This document shows, in pieces, positions 37,597 through 49,200 of a stretch of DNA of 64,000 bases. The stretch's first letter is position 1. Every line of letters begins with the position of its first letter. Position numbers and translations under genes: made by a program. The DNA is from Lycocorax pyrrhopterus obiensis. Taxonomy: Eukaryota; Chordata; Aves; Passeriformes; Paradisaeidae. The DNA is taken from contig JACSVZ010000005.1 of assembly GCA_014706295.1 (NCBI GenBank), positions 19,198,172 through 19,262,171 of the forward strand, written 5' to 3'. A model generated the notes under the pieces. That model saw only the letters and a program-made list of their open reading frames with translations, did no database searches and was not told the DNA's origin.

Positions 37597-39260
37597 AATC
37601 CAGAAGATTGAAAAGCTGTGTGACCTGTCCCAGTACTCTTCCGGTAGAACTGCAAATTTGCCCAGACTTTACTGAATTGCAGACTCAAGTATGACCGTCT
37701 CATTGTTTTCTATTTAAATGCAATGTAAGCACAATGTTCCTGCTCTAAGTTCCTTCCAGTCTTTAGGATTTGGTTTTAGGAAAGTAAATATTACTGGTGC
37801 TACAGTTTAACATTTCAATTGTTCCATCTTTTGTACTCCGAAACAAACTGGAATTCTTTGTGCAAGTATCCTAAATGTCAGGCTATTTCTATTGACCAAA
37901 TGTGATTACCACAAAAGCTGTTTTGTTCTCTTCTTAAAAAATAGATGTTAGTAAAAGATTATTCTGTTTTCTCCTGATAACAGGAGACTATTTGAAGTGC
38001 TGAAATAGCAGACTGTCTGTTAGTTTCACTGAAGTACAATTTGTTTTCCAATCTCATAAGACTGGGTAGGTTTGGGTATGCAATGGAACTCTTTTCAAAC
38101 AGGAAATGTTCAGGGAAAATGAGATGTGTTATACAGAAAATCAATGCATTAATGACACACATGGGTTTTGATTTACTGAAGTTTGATTGTACCGTTCCCT
38201 CAAACTTGACTTAAAACTTGGAAAGATGCTGGCTGTGTATAAATTTCTAAAAATGATGTAATTTGTCATGCTTTAACGTCTTAACAGGTTATTATTTTCA
38301 GCAGTCAAAAGACTGATTGACTTAAGAACAAGGCTGAAATGAACTGTATTAGTGGTCCTCCCTGGCTCTATGGCCAACCAGCACACTGTGGTTCTCTAGG
38401 AAACATGCATGATATATCTCAGATCTCTGTGCACAGACTGCACATCAGCCATTCTGCAGGTCTTCTGTTCCTGGTTTCTACAGCCAAAATCTGGCAGACA
38501 TATCCTCCACTGGCACATAGGAAAGTTCAGGAACATGCATGAAGAACAGTGTCAACTAAAAATTGTGTATTTCACCAGAACCAGCAAGCTTTGGTGTCAT
38601 TGTCCTCCCCCAACCAAAACTTTCTATTTTTTTGTCTTTTAATAGGTCATTTTCAAATAAGCTTTACTTCAGGCCAGTTTGTTTTCTTGTTCCCTGTGTT
38701 CCAAAAGAATCCTAACTACCGCATCTGGAGTAGGTCACTCCCTGTATGTCTTCCCTTTGTTTCATGCAGTGTAACAACAGTTCTTCCAATGGGGAGGATG
38801 GCAGTGACCCACTTACAGAACTGGCACTTAAAATTTACTCATCTCTAATCCCAGTTTTGTGACCACCTTTGTTGCCTAAGTTGATCTCAAGTATTAAATA
38901 TTCTTTTCACTAACTTTGGGATGCAGGAACTGCTTGTTCACATTCTTCTCTCTTTAGCCCAGGTTTCTGTCCACTATTATGTTAGAGTGGTTATATTGAG
39001 AATTTGGCTTGTTAGATAGGAAGAACAGGGAAGCCCCAAGTCTCTGCTCAGAACTTTGCCAAATACTGGCAACTGTAATAAATCCACATGATGCAATTTT
39101 GCTGGCCAAATCACATACGTCACCATTAATTTCCTAAGTCTGCCACAAAGTACACGAGTGATTTACTGAGTATAGTCCTAAAACTTAAGCCAAGTTCAGG
39201 AGATATTCCCCCATTGTAATGTTACATAGTCAAATAAACATCTGTCAACAGCAGACAGAG
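37597..39260 (+). other. ZC4H2: Probable ZC4H2 3' UTR
   Basis: Repeat-free AT-rich sequence after the stop codon. AATAAA signals lie at 39077-39082 and 39233-39238, so the 3' UTR may run to about 39.1-39.26 kb. The end is inferred; earlier or later ends are possible. Small open frames (38339-38542, 38549-38848) look accidental. Confidence 0.45.
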
Positions 39261-39984
39261 TGTGGACCACCTGCCCCTGAAATTACATGAAGAGCAGATT
39301 CTGCTAGCTGAATTACAGGGATTTGGTCTCTGAGATAGCAATAATGGCAGATAGTCTGACTCCATGCTTCAAATGGCAATAGTGTGTTATGTGTGTTTTG
39401 TAGCACAAATACTGGATTCTACTATTTTAAATGTCAGAGTGTCCACATACTGTGTGCCCTGTTCAGAGCAATTCCTATGGAGTTGAAGGCAAAATGCACA
39501 GAGTTAAAAGACAGTATGTGGGCTTCCCCAAAGTGCATACATGAGAGGAGCATACTTTGATGGTAGTTGTACATAAATTTAAGAAGTAGTGACAATGGAG
39601 TGGGTGAATGGTCTGCAGTGAAGTAGTGTGAATAGAAGGATTAATTTGTAGAAACTTCCACTTACGGTTCTGAAATAGGTAGGGTTAGTCATAGTTGTTC
39701 TCACTTCACTGTTATTTGCCAGGTTCTTTCTTTCTTGGGAGATCTCTGAACTGAAGTATACTTAAGGATGCACCATTTACTAATTAGTACAACAGTTTTG
39801 TAATTTTACTTTTTTAAACTAGTCTCATGTGCTCTTGTGTTTTACAAGGTTAGGGTTTGGTTTGGTTTTTTTTTAAAGAATATTAAATACTGTATTTGCA
39901 TCAATTGTACTAGTATTTACAAATTTTCACATCCTTTATGAAGTTCTGCCATATGAATAGCATGCAGTGCTGAGAGTGAGTGTA
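39261..39984. other. Intergenic, no recognised feature
   Basis: AT-rich sequence between the probable ZC4H2 3' end and a CR1 element. I see no repeat or coding sequence. Confidence 0.5.
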
Positions 39985-40611
39985 ACTGAAGATAAGTCAG
40001 CAGGATGCTGTGGCTGCCAAAAAGGCCAACCACAACCTGGGGTGCATTAAGCACAGCATTGCCAGCTGATTGTCTCACTCTGCACTGCACTGGTGAGGCC
40101 TTGAGTACTGGGTGCAGTTTGGGATGCCTCAATGCAAGAAGGACACCAGACTGTTACAGTGTTCTACAGGAGGTGTGTCACCAAGATTACAGAAGGTCTC
40201 AAGGACAAGACCTCCGAGGAGTGGCTGAGGACACTTGGCTTGTTCAGTCTGGAGAAGAGAGGGCTGAGGAGTGTCGTCATCGCAGCCTATGACTTCCTCA
40301 GGGGGGAAGCAGAGGAGGAGGTGCTGGTCACCCTCTGATGACCAGCAATAGGACGAGGAAATAGAATGGAGCTGCATTGAGGGAAGTTCAGATTGGACAC
40401 CAGGAAAAGGTTCTTCTGAGAGAGAGTGGTCGGTCACTGGTGCAGTGACCCAGGGAAGTGGGCAAGGCACCAAGCCTGTCAGGGTTTGAGGAGCACCCGG
40501 TGACACTCATAGCCGTACAGTTTGATGCTAGGTAGCCCTGTGAGGAGCAGGGAGTTGAACTTGATGATCTTTATGGGTCCCTTCATACTTGAGATATTCT
40601 ATGATTCTAGA
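39985..40611 (+). repeat. CR1 LINE 3' fragment (about 630 bp)
   Basis: Sense CR1 including ACCTGGGGTGCATTAAGCA, the CTGGAGAAGAGAGGGCTGAG segment, and the 3' end TTGATGATCTTTATGGGTCC through GATATTCTATGATTCTA. It is the longest clear young CR1 piece in the window. The open frames 40005-40292, 40132-40338 and 40129-40506 derive from it. Confidence 0.93.
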
Positions 40612-42949
40612 TATTTCAAGGAGATAAAATATGTATGATGTATTAGGGGACCATGGGGTGGGGGCAGGGAGGGAAGCAGTATCTTTCATAGGGAAAGAAT
40701 ATTCTTTTCTCTCACGGAATAATGACAGAAGTGTAACTGAAGAACTCTTCTCGTGACAGCCCCAGGCTCTTTTCTCCCAGGCAACTTTCTCAAGAGACTG
40801 GAGGAATATTTATGAAATATTGATTTCTTGGTTTTCAGACAGAAGAGGAAGCTGTCTGAAGTGCAGTTCTTACCACAAGTCTACTGCATTTTTGTTTCAT
40901 GGAGCAACAATGGCTTCTTCCTTTGTATCTAAAGTCTTTCTGGATACTTCTTCACTTAGTTTAAATTTATTCTTATTTTTAAATTTATTCTTATAGCCAC
41001 AATGAGACCCTCCTCAAAGCTTAGAAGACTTTTACATTACTAAAGTCTGGTTTAACTCTGTCTTTGTAGTTCGATTTTTAAAAGGGTATCCAAATGACAA
41101 CAAAATAACTGGATTCTCTTGGTATAGATGGCTTCCAGGGTCTTTTCCTGGTTCATCACTTGCCTTGAAGGATAGTCCTGTTGTTCTGCAACCAAACAGA
41201 AAAAAACCAAATATAATCCCAAGCCTTTCACCCTGCCACTGACCTTAAGCTCACCATAAAAGGATGCAAACACTGTGCTGTATCTAAATGCTTTCCTATA
41301 GAAATTTTCATACCCAAGCTGGGGTGGATCAGTTGTCCAAACTTTTGTGCCAAGGACACCATTAATTACAGAGAAAATGTAAGGCAAATTTAAATACTTG
41401 CACTTCCTGAATTCAACCTTAGCTTTCTAAACAGGACCCTGACTGAACCCGACAGTGGCTTCAATTTACATAATCTAAATCTGAAAGAATAGACATTGAT
41501 GTGTTACTTTAAATAGCATACTATTCAAGAAATTAAGACTTTGCTAGCACTTTAAATAAATAAAAGTGCTTTATTCCTTTATTTTACGGTTTTCTAATTC
41601 CTCCAGCATACGTTTCATTTTAGTATTTAGATATTCTAGCAATATCTGGTGTTTTCACTGGCTTCTGTGTTTTAAGTATTTTACTCCTGTGCCTCGTAGG
41701 AGTAACAGTGTGAGATCTGTTTAATTTGTCTGTACAGTCCTTTTTAATAAATGTTTGTTTCATGTCATGCTTTCTTCCTGCAGAGTATTTTCACATCTGT
41801 TACTTGCTTATGCTACTAAGAAGCAGCCACAGCCCAGATGGTAAAACTCAGCTCTCTGATTTTACAGGATACACTTAGCCACAATTCTATTATACCTTTG
41901 TAGAAACTTGATGGAAATAAATATGGGGAAAGAAAGATCTAATAAGCTTTAGAAAATAGAACGGACAAGGACCTAGCATAACAGGTTTTAGCCTAGCCAA
42001 ATTTCTCAGTTTTGCCTTCTAAAGTTAAATTTGAAAGCAGCAAGAAACACAATTCCTTCTCCAAATTAAGGTACAGGATAGCTGCTTTCTCAAGAGTTCT
42101 GCTTTGCCGTTAGGACATTATATCTACCAGTGCTTGCTAGAAGTTGCTTGTCTCATCAAACTGAAGACTGAGGAGCTTATGGGAGCACCCCCTAGTCCAA
42201 GTCTGTCAGGAAAGCCCACAGATGCTATATACTGCTAGCGAAGGAGGTAACCTACTGCATGGTAATGAAAACAGTCCTGAGAAACAGCATAATCCATTGG
42301 CATAGCTGGATTCAGAGAAGAATGTCTATCCCAGACCTCACGGAGCCTGCAACCTGTGACTGGTTAAATACAAGAGACTTTTTTTTTACATAGGTACTGT
42401 CTTCAAACACACATAAACCACAAAATCAAAGAAGTACCCCAATCTTCCTTTGTACCATAACTAATCCAAGACAAAAGAAATAATTTTGATATCTGTTCAT
42501 TTTGTTTAGCAATATGAATTGTTCAGATTTTGAAACATCCTGCCCTAATTTCTGTTCATCCTGCTGCTTTTTTCAGTTCCTTAATCCTAATCTCAGCTGT
42601 AACATTACTTGTAACAGTAGTGAAAAAGGTAATTCACATTCATATATTCCTAAGAACTAACCCTGAAATATTCCCTATAACTAACATCAGCTTCCGTCAT
42701 ATTTTCCTGGGCTTAGCAGGGTCCTGCAGTAAAATGAGCCTCAAACCCCTGGATCTTCCTAAATCTAATATTAAAGTGTAGCATTAAAAATCATCTAATA
42801 TATTTCAAGGAAAAAAAAACCAAAACAAAGCACCAAATCTTGTCCCACCCTTAAAACTACTACTTAAAAATTTCTATTGTGCTCTTCAGGCTTTACTATC
42901 ATTAGCCTTACTCTTAACTTCCCCTCTTCACTGTGTTCAAGTGAAGTGG
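40612..42949. other. Intergenic, no recognised feature
   Basis: AT-rich, with a short tandem copy of a TTTAAATTTATTCTTA-like unit near 40961-40997. The minus-strand 111-codon frame at 41052-41387 uses a TTG start, matches no family I know and is treated as chance. Confidence 0.5.
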
Positions 42950-43034
42950 TTTAGTGGTGGACTTAGTGCTGGGTTAATGGTTGGACTTTGATGATCTCAA
43001 AGTTCTTTTCCAACCTAAATGATTCTATGGTTCT
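42950..43034 (+). repeat. CR1 LINE 3' tail
   Basis: GGTTGGACTTTGATGATCTC, then TTCCAACCTAAATGATTC and TATGGTTCT. Only the terminal 85 bp or so remain. Confidence 0.85.
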
Positions 43035-43170
43035 TTATCTCTGTCCTGCTCCCTTTTTTTTCCCCTCTCTTGCTGTTCCTCTCTCCTTTTTCTTGTCCCT
43101 GTCTTTTCTGTTTTTCTCTGTCCCATTCCCAGCCTTGTGCTTTCCCTGTACACACCTTCCGCCAAGCTGG

Positions 43171-43227
43171 CTTCCCCTTCCCCCTTCCCCTTCCCCTTCC
43201 CCTTCCCCTTCCTCTTCCTCTTCCCTC
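43171..43227 (+). repeat. Pure polypyrimidine (CCCCTT)n tract
   Basis: 57 uninterrupted C/T bases made of CCCCTT and CCTCTT units, within a longer pyrimidine-biased stretch from about 43050. Minus-strand Gly/Glu-repeat frames here are artefacts. Confidence 0.95.
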
Positions 43228-43827
43228 ATCATTGGCCCTGCTGCTCGTTTTTGGTGGACTTCACCTCTGTCCGGCAGCCCATGGCTCCAGGAGCTGACCA
43301 GTGCTGCTCCGGAAACAACCACTGAGGTGTCCCATGGGCAGGGGCAGCATCAGGGCCCCCAGGTGACAGAGCAGACTTACTGAAGGAACTTGTCACGCGC
43401 ACGACAGAATAAACCCTTATCGGCCACCCTTGCCTCCCTTTGCACTGGGCAGGAGGTGATGCTCAAAGAGAATGGGACGATGGCTTCCTGGGCCCCAGCT
43501 GTGGGACCTGATGGCATCTCTGGTCCTGTACTCATGGTTCTTAGACAGATTTTTTATGTCTCTGGGTCACATTGTTTGTTTTCTTTGTACAAATACAGAT
43601 ATACAGGGGCTTGAAAATACAAATATAAATTTTGTACATATAAATTATATAAATGAAACAAGAAAGGGCTTGAAAAGGGGAGAAAATATTATCTCTAAGA
43701 AGGCAACAGAAATCGCTCCGTGTGTTCAGAGGATTTGTGTCCCTGTAACAGCCTGAGCGCTTGGCTGGGCCCTGAATCGCTGCTGCCACCCGGTGACAGC
43801 CCGCGGTACTGCAGCCGCCCCGGGAGG

Positions 43828-43836
43828 AGGGGGCGC
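43828..43836 (+). promoter_or_regulatory. CTCF-like half motif
   Basis: AGGGGGCGC, the same half motif as at 26839 and 27412 in the ZC3H12B island, but with a weaker 5' half. Confidence 0.35.
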
Positions 43837-43968
43837 TCTGTGGCGACTCGGCGGTGCCGCCTGGAGGCCGCGGAGTGCGCGTGCGCGGTGACTCGAACGC
43901 CTCGCAGGTGCCACCTGCAGAGCAGGAGCGGCGCTGCCGCCAGGAAATGCGGCTGTGGCCGCCACAGC

Positions 43969-44008
43969 GAGCTGAGGGTGCCCGTGCCGAGCTGAGAGTG
44001 CCCGTGCC
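43969..44008 (+). repeat. 20-bp tandem duplication
   Basis: GAGCTGAGGGTGCCCGTGCC (43969-43988) is followed at once by the same 20 bases with one change (43989-44008). Confidence 0.95.
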
Positions 44009-44250
44009 CGCGTCGGGGCTTTCTGCAGGTTCTACGCTTTTTGCGCTTTTTGCCCCCAGTGCTGCCGCCCGGAGGGAAGCACCGGGTACTGCGGGTCGGA
44101 GCGGGGCGTTGGCGCTGTCTGTGGCGGCCGCTGCCTCTCGCCCTCCCTGCCGCGCCCCTGCGCGGGGCCCGGGAGCGGCGTAGCAGCACCGCTTTCTCCC
44201 TGGGCAGCAGAAATCCAGCACCCAAAACCCACAACCGTCTCCTCTCCGAA

Positions 44251-46082
44251 GCCGGGCAAAGACTGACCACCCCCAGTTAAGAAACTGCCAAAACAACCCC
44301 GTTCCCCCCTCATCCCCAGAACCATTTCAAGGATATGTCGAGGCACTCGGCTCTTTTGTCTCTTGATCGCCGTCTATTTTCTATCTCCCTGACAACAAAT
44401 GCGAAGAAATTCCCTGAAAAAACCTAACCCCCAACACACAGAAACTCAATGAAAGAAGTGTCATAGCAGAGATTTTTTCCACATCTTGAATTCAGTGTGT
44501 CACATCATCACTGCTTTTCTCATTCCCTGTGGCTGGAGAACTTCTTAAAGTGATAATATTTTCACTAGATATGAACAAAAACCGGGTACAAGCTTTGCAG
44601 TTACACATAATAGGGTAAGACTCACAGCTCCTGTAAGTGGATGTACATAGACCTGGTTATGCAGTCAGGGGCCCAAACCACGGGGACTGTCACCACCAAC
44701 AGGACAGTGAACTGTCACACCAGCCTTTGCTTCTCCCAAACAGCTGCTAAGATACTTTCTCTGTAACATGTCTTATGGGCTATGATTTATTACAAGGTTT
44801 TATTTTATTAACCAGCAATGCTGGGAGTCTTTTTACTTGACGTCTTGCTAAGAGAGAAGTGCATTTTGCTCATTAACTACAGGTACTAGATGTGAATGGG
44901 AGGAAGGGCTTTTGTTTTCTCTCTGTTCCAGCTAGTTGACCACACGTATCTGGTGAGAAGGAAAAACAGTCATGCAGAGGTGGATCCTGGGAGATTGAAA
45001 CGCTGCCTTGTGGCCTGCCTTGAAGATGCTGGGGATGATGGTGCATCTCTCATGCAGAGAGTGTGCAGCACACACACAAACTCTGCCAGCAGATCCCAGT
45101 GACTCCCCATTTCACAAGCTGAAAAAAGGAGCCATGCCTTCCCACCAGAAATCCCTCCATACTGGCCTTGCAAGTGGCCTTCAAAGGGAGAAAAAGGAAG
45201 ATGGGACCCTGTTGAAGGGTGGAAGGATGAAGGCCAGAGTGGTTGGATGTTCTTCAACTATGTCTCAACCCACCCTCACCATCCTGCTGGGTAAAGGGGT
45301 CCCGGGGCTGGTCATGGGCAGGGCTCATATCCTGGCTGCCAGAGGGATTCCTTCACCCAGACCATGGCACAGCAGTGCCCACATGGCCAGTGTCTGCTGA
45401 GGCTGGAAGGGTTTGTCCTGTGGCTTCTGATTCCTGCCCATGGCTGTGGCTGTTCTATCCCTGCCAGCACAGGGCAAACCTCAGGAAATTCTGTGGTTTC
45501 ATTCAGACACATTTATTCTAAGTGCATCCTCATGCCATCCACACTCTGCTGAGGATATTTTGTTTGGGAATTTCTCCTTTAACTCTTTTAATTCCTCTGT
45601 AAATAGGCAGCTGCCTTTACTTAGCAACTGCCTGAGTCATTTCCTCTCTGAGCAATCCTCTGTGTTCACTCTGCAGTACTTCCTCTTCACATTTTCTGCA
45701 TTCTCTGATATTTTTTCCTTTTTTAGCTGAGGCAGGCTGTTAAAAATAGCAATAGGATTTCACTGTCTATTTGTAAAATTAGTACTACCACAGAGATCTC
45801 TTTATGCCCTTCTTCAGAATAATTTCCATTTTCAGTTTTATAATTACTGTTAAGTTTTGAGGCAAGAGAAAGGTTGCATTTTAGTGGTCCTAAGGGAAAA
45901 AAAAATCTTAATGAAGATATAAACTTCTCCAATATAATTCAGATTTCTGTTTTGAAATATTACTGAAATAATATTGACATAGACAATCTTGTCAGAATAG
46001 GGAAAACAGGCTTAAGGGATGAAAGCTTTTTGCTACCTTTTCATTCTCACCAGATGCCTGGAGCATATCAGAGATAACATAG
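44251..46082. other. Intergenic, no recognised feature
   Basis: Mixed-composition sequence between the orphan CpG island and a CR1 fragment. Open frames up to 130 codons (45008-45400) show no recognisable family. Confidence 0.45.
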
Positions 46083-46295
46083 AGGTTGGAATTGTTAAGG
46101 TTGGAAAAGACCTCTAAGATGAGTCCAACTGTTAACCCTGCACTGCCAAGTTCATCACTAATCCATGTCTCCAAGTGCCACGTTCACACATTTTTTAAAG
46201 AACTCCAGGGATGGTGATTCCACCACTGCCCTGGGCAGCCCATTTCAGTGTCTGACCACCCTTTCAGTAAAAAAAATTTTCCTAATATCCAATCC
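46083..46295 (-). repeat. CR1 LINE 3' fragment
   Basis: On the plus strand it reads AAGGTTGGAAAAGACCTCTA, then TGGTGATTCCACCACTGCCC, TGGGCAGCCCATTTCAGTGT and TTTTCCTAATATCCAAT, the complement of the CR1 3' end. Confidence 0.92.
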
Positions 46296-49200
46296 CAAAT
46301 CTATATACATACATATAAATATCATATATACTGGTTTTCAATATATTCTTCCACACTAGTTTACATTAACTATCACCTAGAACTGTCCTAATATGAGTTT
46401 ATTTTTTGCTGCAAAGAGATACCAAAATTCCAGCATGTGAAAGCCCAAACCCTGTAACTCAGTGGAACAAGATGTGCTGCACCAACCAAGATAATTTCCA
46501 AAAAAGCCCTGGTTTTAGGTAAAGGACGAGTTTGGGATTTACCAGCTGCAGTAGCATTGCTTTAAGGAAAATATACCCCTGTCCCATTTCAGGGCAAGGA
46601 CCTTGCTCAGACTATGGAGAATAAGGCTTCAATATGAGACTTCCCAACACATCCCATAAAATGTCCTTTCTGAAAGAAGACAAGCACACCTGACAGCCAG
46701 TGGCATTTATGCCATCGCCATCCATGCTGCCAGAATCCCCCCCTGTGAGAGTCCTGGGTCTGACTCATCCTCAGGAATGGTCAAGGAAGCCTCTCTGCCA
46801 GGAGCACACCATCCAGCCTGTCACTGCTCTGGGCAGAAACAAGCCTTGACCAAAAGTGTGTCTGGAATTCTTGGGGCCCAGGAGATGCTTAAATCCAAAT
46901 CTGGGTCTGACCCCTGCTGAAAGGATGCGCCTTTGCAGCCCCTCAGAATGTCCTATCTGCTCTGCTCAGGGCATTTGGGAACTGAAGCAAGCTTTTACAT
47001 GTGCTCTTCTAGCTCACTTCTAATTGAGTTTTGCTTTAATGTTTGTACATGAGAAGGAGTGATAATTGAAGGGGAGGGGACCCTGCTCAAGTCAGAAATG
47101 TGTACGTTCAGCTGATTTATAGCAGGTATTAACCAGGGCCTCACTAGATTGTTCCCATTGGGAAGAGAGGCTGAAAATAGTCAGATATTTAATGATATGG
47201 AACCTTGTTTCCTTGAACACAGAAGAGCACCAAGACCTATTCACTGTTTCCAAACCAGGGTCATTACACCCACGTCTCTCCTCTTGTTGTTTCAGGAGTC
47301 CCTTAGATGACTCTTTTTCTCACTGACACACAAACCACCCAAATCCTCTACCCTCTGCCTTTGCAAGTACAAGCTTTGACACGCAGCCCATTGTTTTGGA
47401 TGGGAAACCAAAGAGAAACATCCACCCTCACCTCTCATTACAGAAATAGGTGGTAATTGGTCTTTTCATTCAGCTTCCAAGATCCCAGTGGTACGTAAAC
47501 CACCAGCTTTAACCAAGTCTGCAGTCGACACACCCTCCACCTCACATGAAGTGTTCATAATTCCTGATTTATTCCATTCTGCCACAGCCCACCAGAGCCA
47601 AATTCCAGATCAGATATTACATAGCATCCTTCTGTGCTGTATCCTACATTTTGTCACTCCACACAGGCTTGCATCTTATTTCATTTCCCATGTCCAACTC
47701 TGCAGTGTGTTCAAGTGGAGGATTTCTGAAGGGCTGTACTGCATCAGAGGCTTTTAAGAAGAATAGTCCCATGAAAGCAGGATGACATCTGAATGTAGAG
47801 GACAGCTTTGTGCTTGTACCACTTCTCTCTGGAACTGAGCTGTTTGTCAGAAAAGCAGCAAACAGGCATAAGTAGTTCTCCTTTTATTTCTGCAGGTGGC
47901 ACCAAGCATTTAGTTCTGAGACTTATTTGTTCTTTTAAAGCTATTCTTAACTCCTAAAAGATGGTCTGCTGCTCTGCTGACCCTCTGTGGCTGCACATGG
48001 CCTCTCTGCAGCTCTGTGAGCCCATGTTCCAGGGCCAGCTGGTCAGTGGTTCACCCATCCATCCCCCAGGGCTAACTGGTCAGTGGTTCACCCATCAATC
48101 CTTGTTGTCTCTGGGATGGCAGTGGGAGCTGAGGTGTGAGGCATGGATAGCCCCAGACAGGGTGAAGACTGGACAGGAGCCAGTGGCACGAGTGAGTGTG
48201 GGATTACAGCTGAAGCAAGCCAAGAGCTTGGCAGGGGTGTCACTAACTAGACCCCTATCCCAGCCCTGCAGTCCTACCCACGTCCTATCCCATCCTCCCG
48301 ACTTGTCTGAGCTGCTGCTGTGCCCTCAGACCCCTCTCACAGGGTCATTTTTCTGCTGATTTCATACAGAGACACCAAAGGGCTGGGCACCCTTTGAGCA
48401 GTGAGGTCTGCAGAGCCACACGCAAGGAGCACGCCAGAGAGCCCTGTTCCATGACAGCTCTGGCTAATCCACGCTCCACGATAATCTGGTGAGCCAGGGA
48501 AAGAGCCAGGACTAAAGTGGACAAACCACAGAAACTAAATATCCGTATTCCTAACCACTTGCCATCACTGTGAAACTTCAGTGCCACAGTCACAACTCTC
48601 AAATTTGCCAGATGTAAGCTCCCATGTCCAACCAGGTTGGGTGCTTTGAGTTTTTGAGGCTGCTGGGGATTACCCACCTGGGCCCATTACCTTTTTGGGT
48701 GCTCCTTCCTGCAGATGGCCCGACTGGCTGCCCTGTGTCCGATCCAGATTGCGTTTCACTGCAGCCTTTGGAGCTGTCACTCTATCCCCAGGAAAACATA
48801 TCTGCCATGCTCACGTGCAAAGCACAGAGCGACAGCTCCCTGGCCCCAGCCCAAAAACGTTATGACTTGTTAATTTAGCAAGGCATTTAATTCACCACTG
48901 GCAGCATTGGCTGAAGAGCAAAATGAGGAAGTCAGATTCATCCTTGTCTCCAATGCATCAAAATAAAAGAACATCTAGAGCACTGCACAGCACACTCTTA
49001 GCAACCAGGAGCTCCTGGGCTGGACATTGGAGGAAATAATTGGAAATCAATGACGCTATACCTTCTCCATCCACCTCCAGCTCTGCTCACACTGTGATCG
49101 GATTGTGCAGAGGTTTTGCACTACACCAAATATTGTTTTATTTGGCAGCTATTTGTACTCTGTTTTTCTTAGCTGGGCTATCCATGCTCTGAAGGTACAC

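Larger units (their letters stand above)
43750..44250. promoter_or_regulatory. Orphan CpG island
   Basis: About 500 bp of CpG-rich DNA with no recognisable exon, about 6 kb downstream of the ZC4H2 stop and 15 kb before the next gene. It contains an AGGGGGCGC motif (43828-43836), repeated TGCC(A/G)CC(C/T/A) units near 43784, 43854, 43910, 43935 and 44063, and a 20-bp tandem duplication at 43969-44008. Long open frames (43541-44296 minus, 43854-44183 plus) arise from composition. It may be a promoter of an unannotated or noncoding transcript, or an insulator. Confidence 0.55.

Noticed and set aside
41052..41387. 111-codon minus-strand frame in the intergenic region
   Set aside because: TTG start, no recognisable domain, no splice or promoter context.
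43541..44296. 251-codon minus-strand frame
   Set aside because: Most of it is CpG-island sequence; competing open frames exist on both strands, and the composition explains it.
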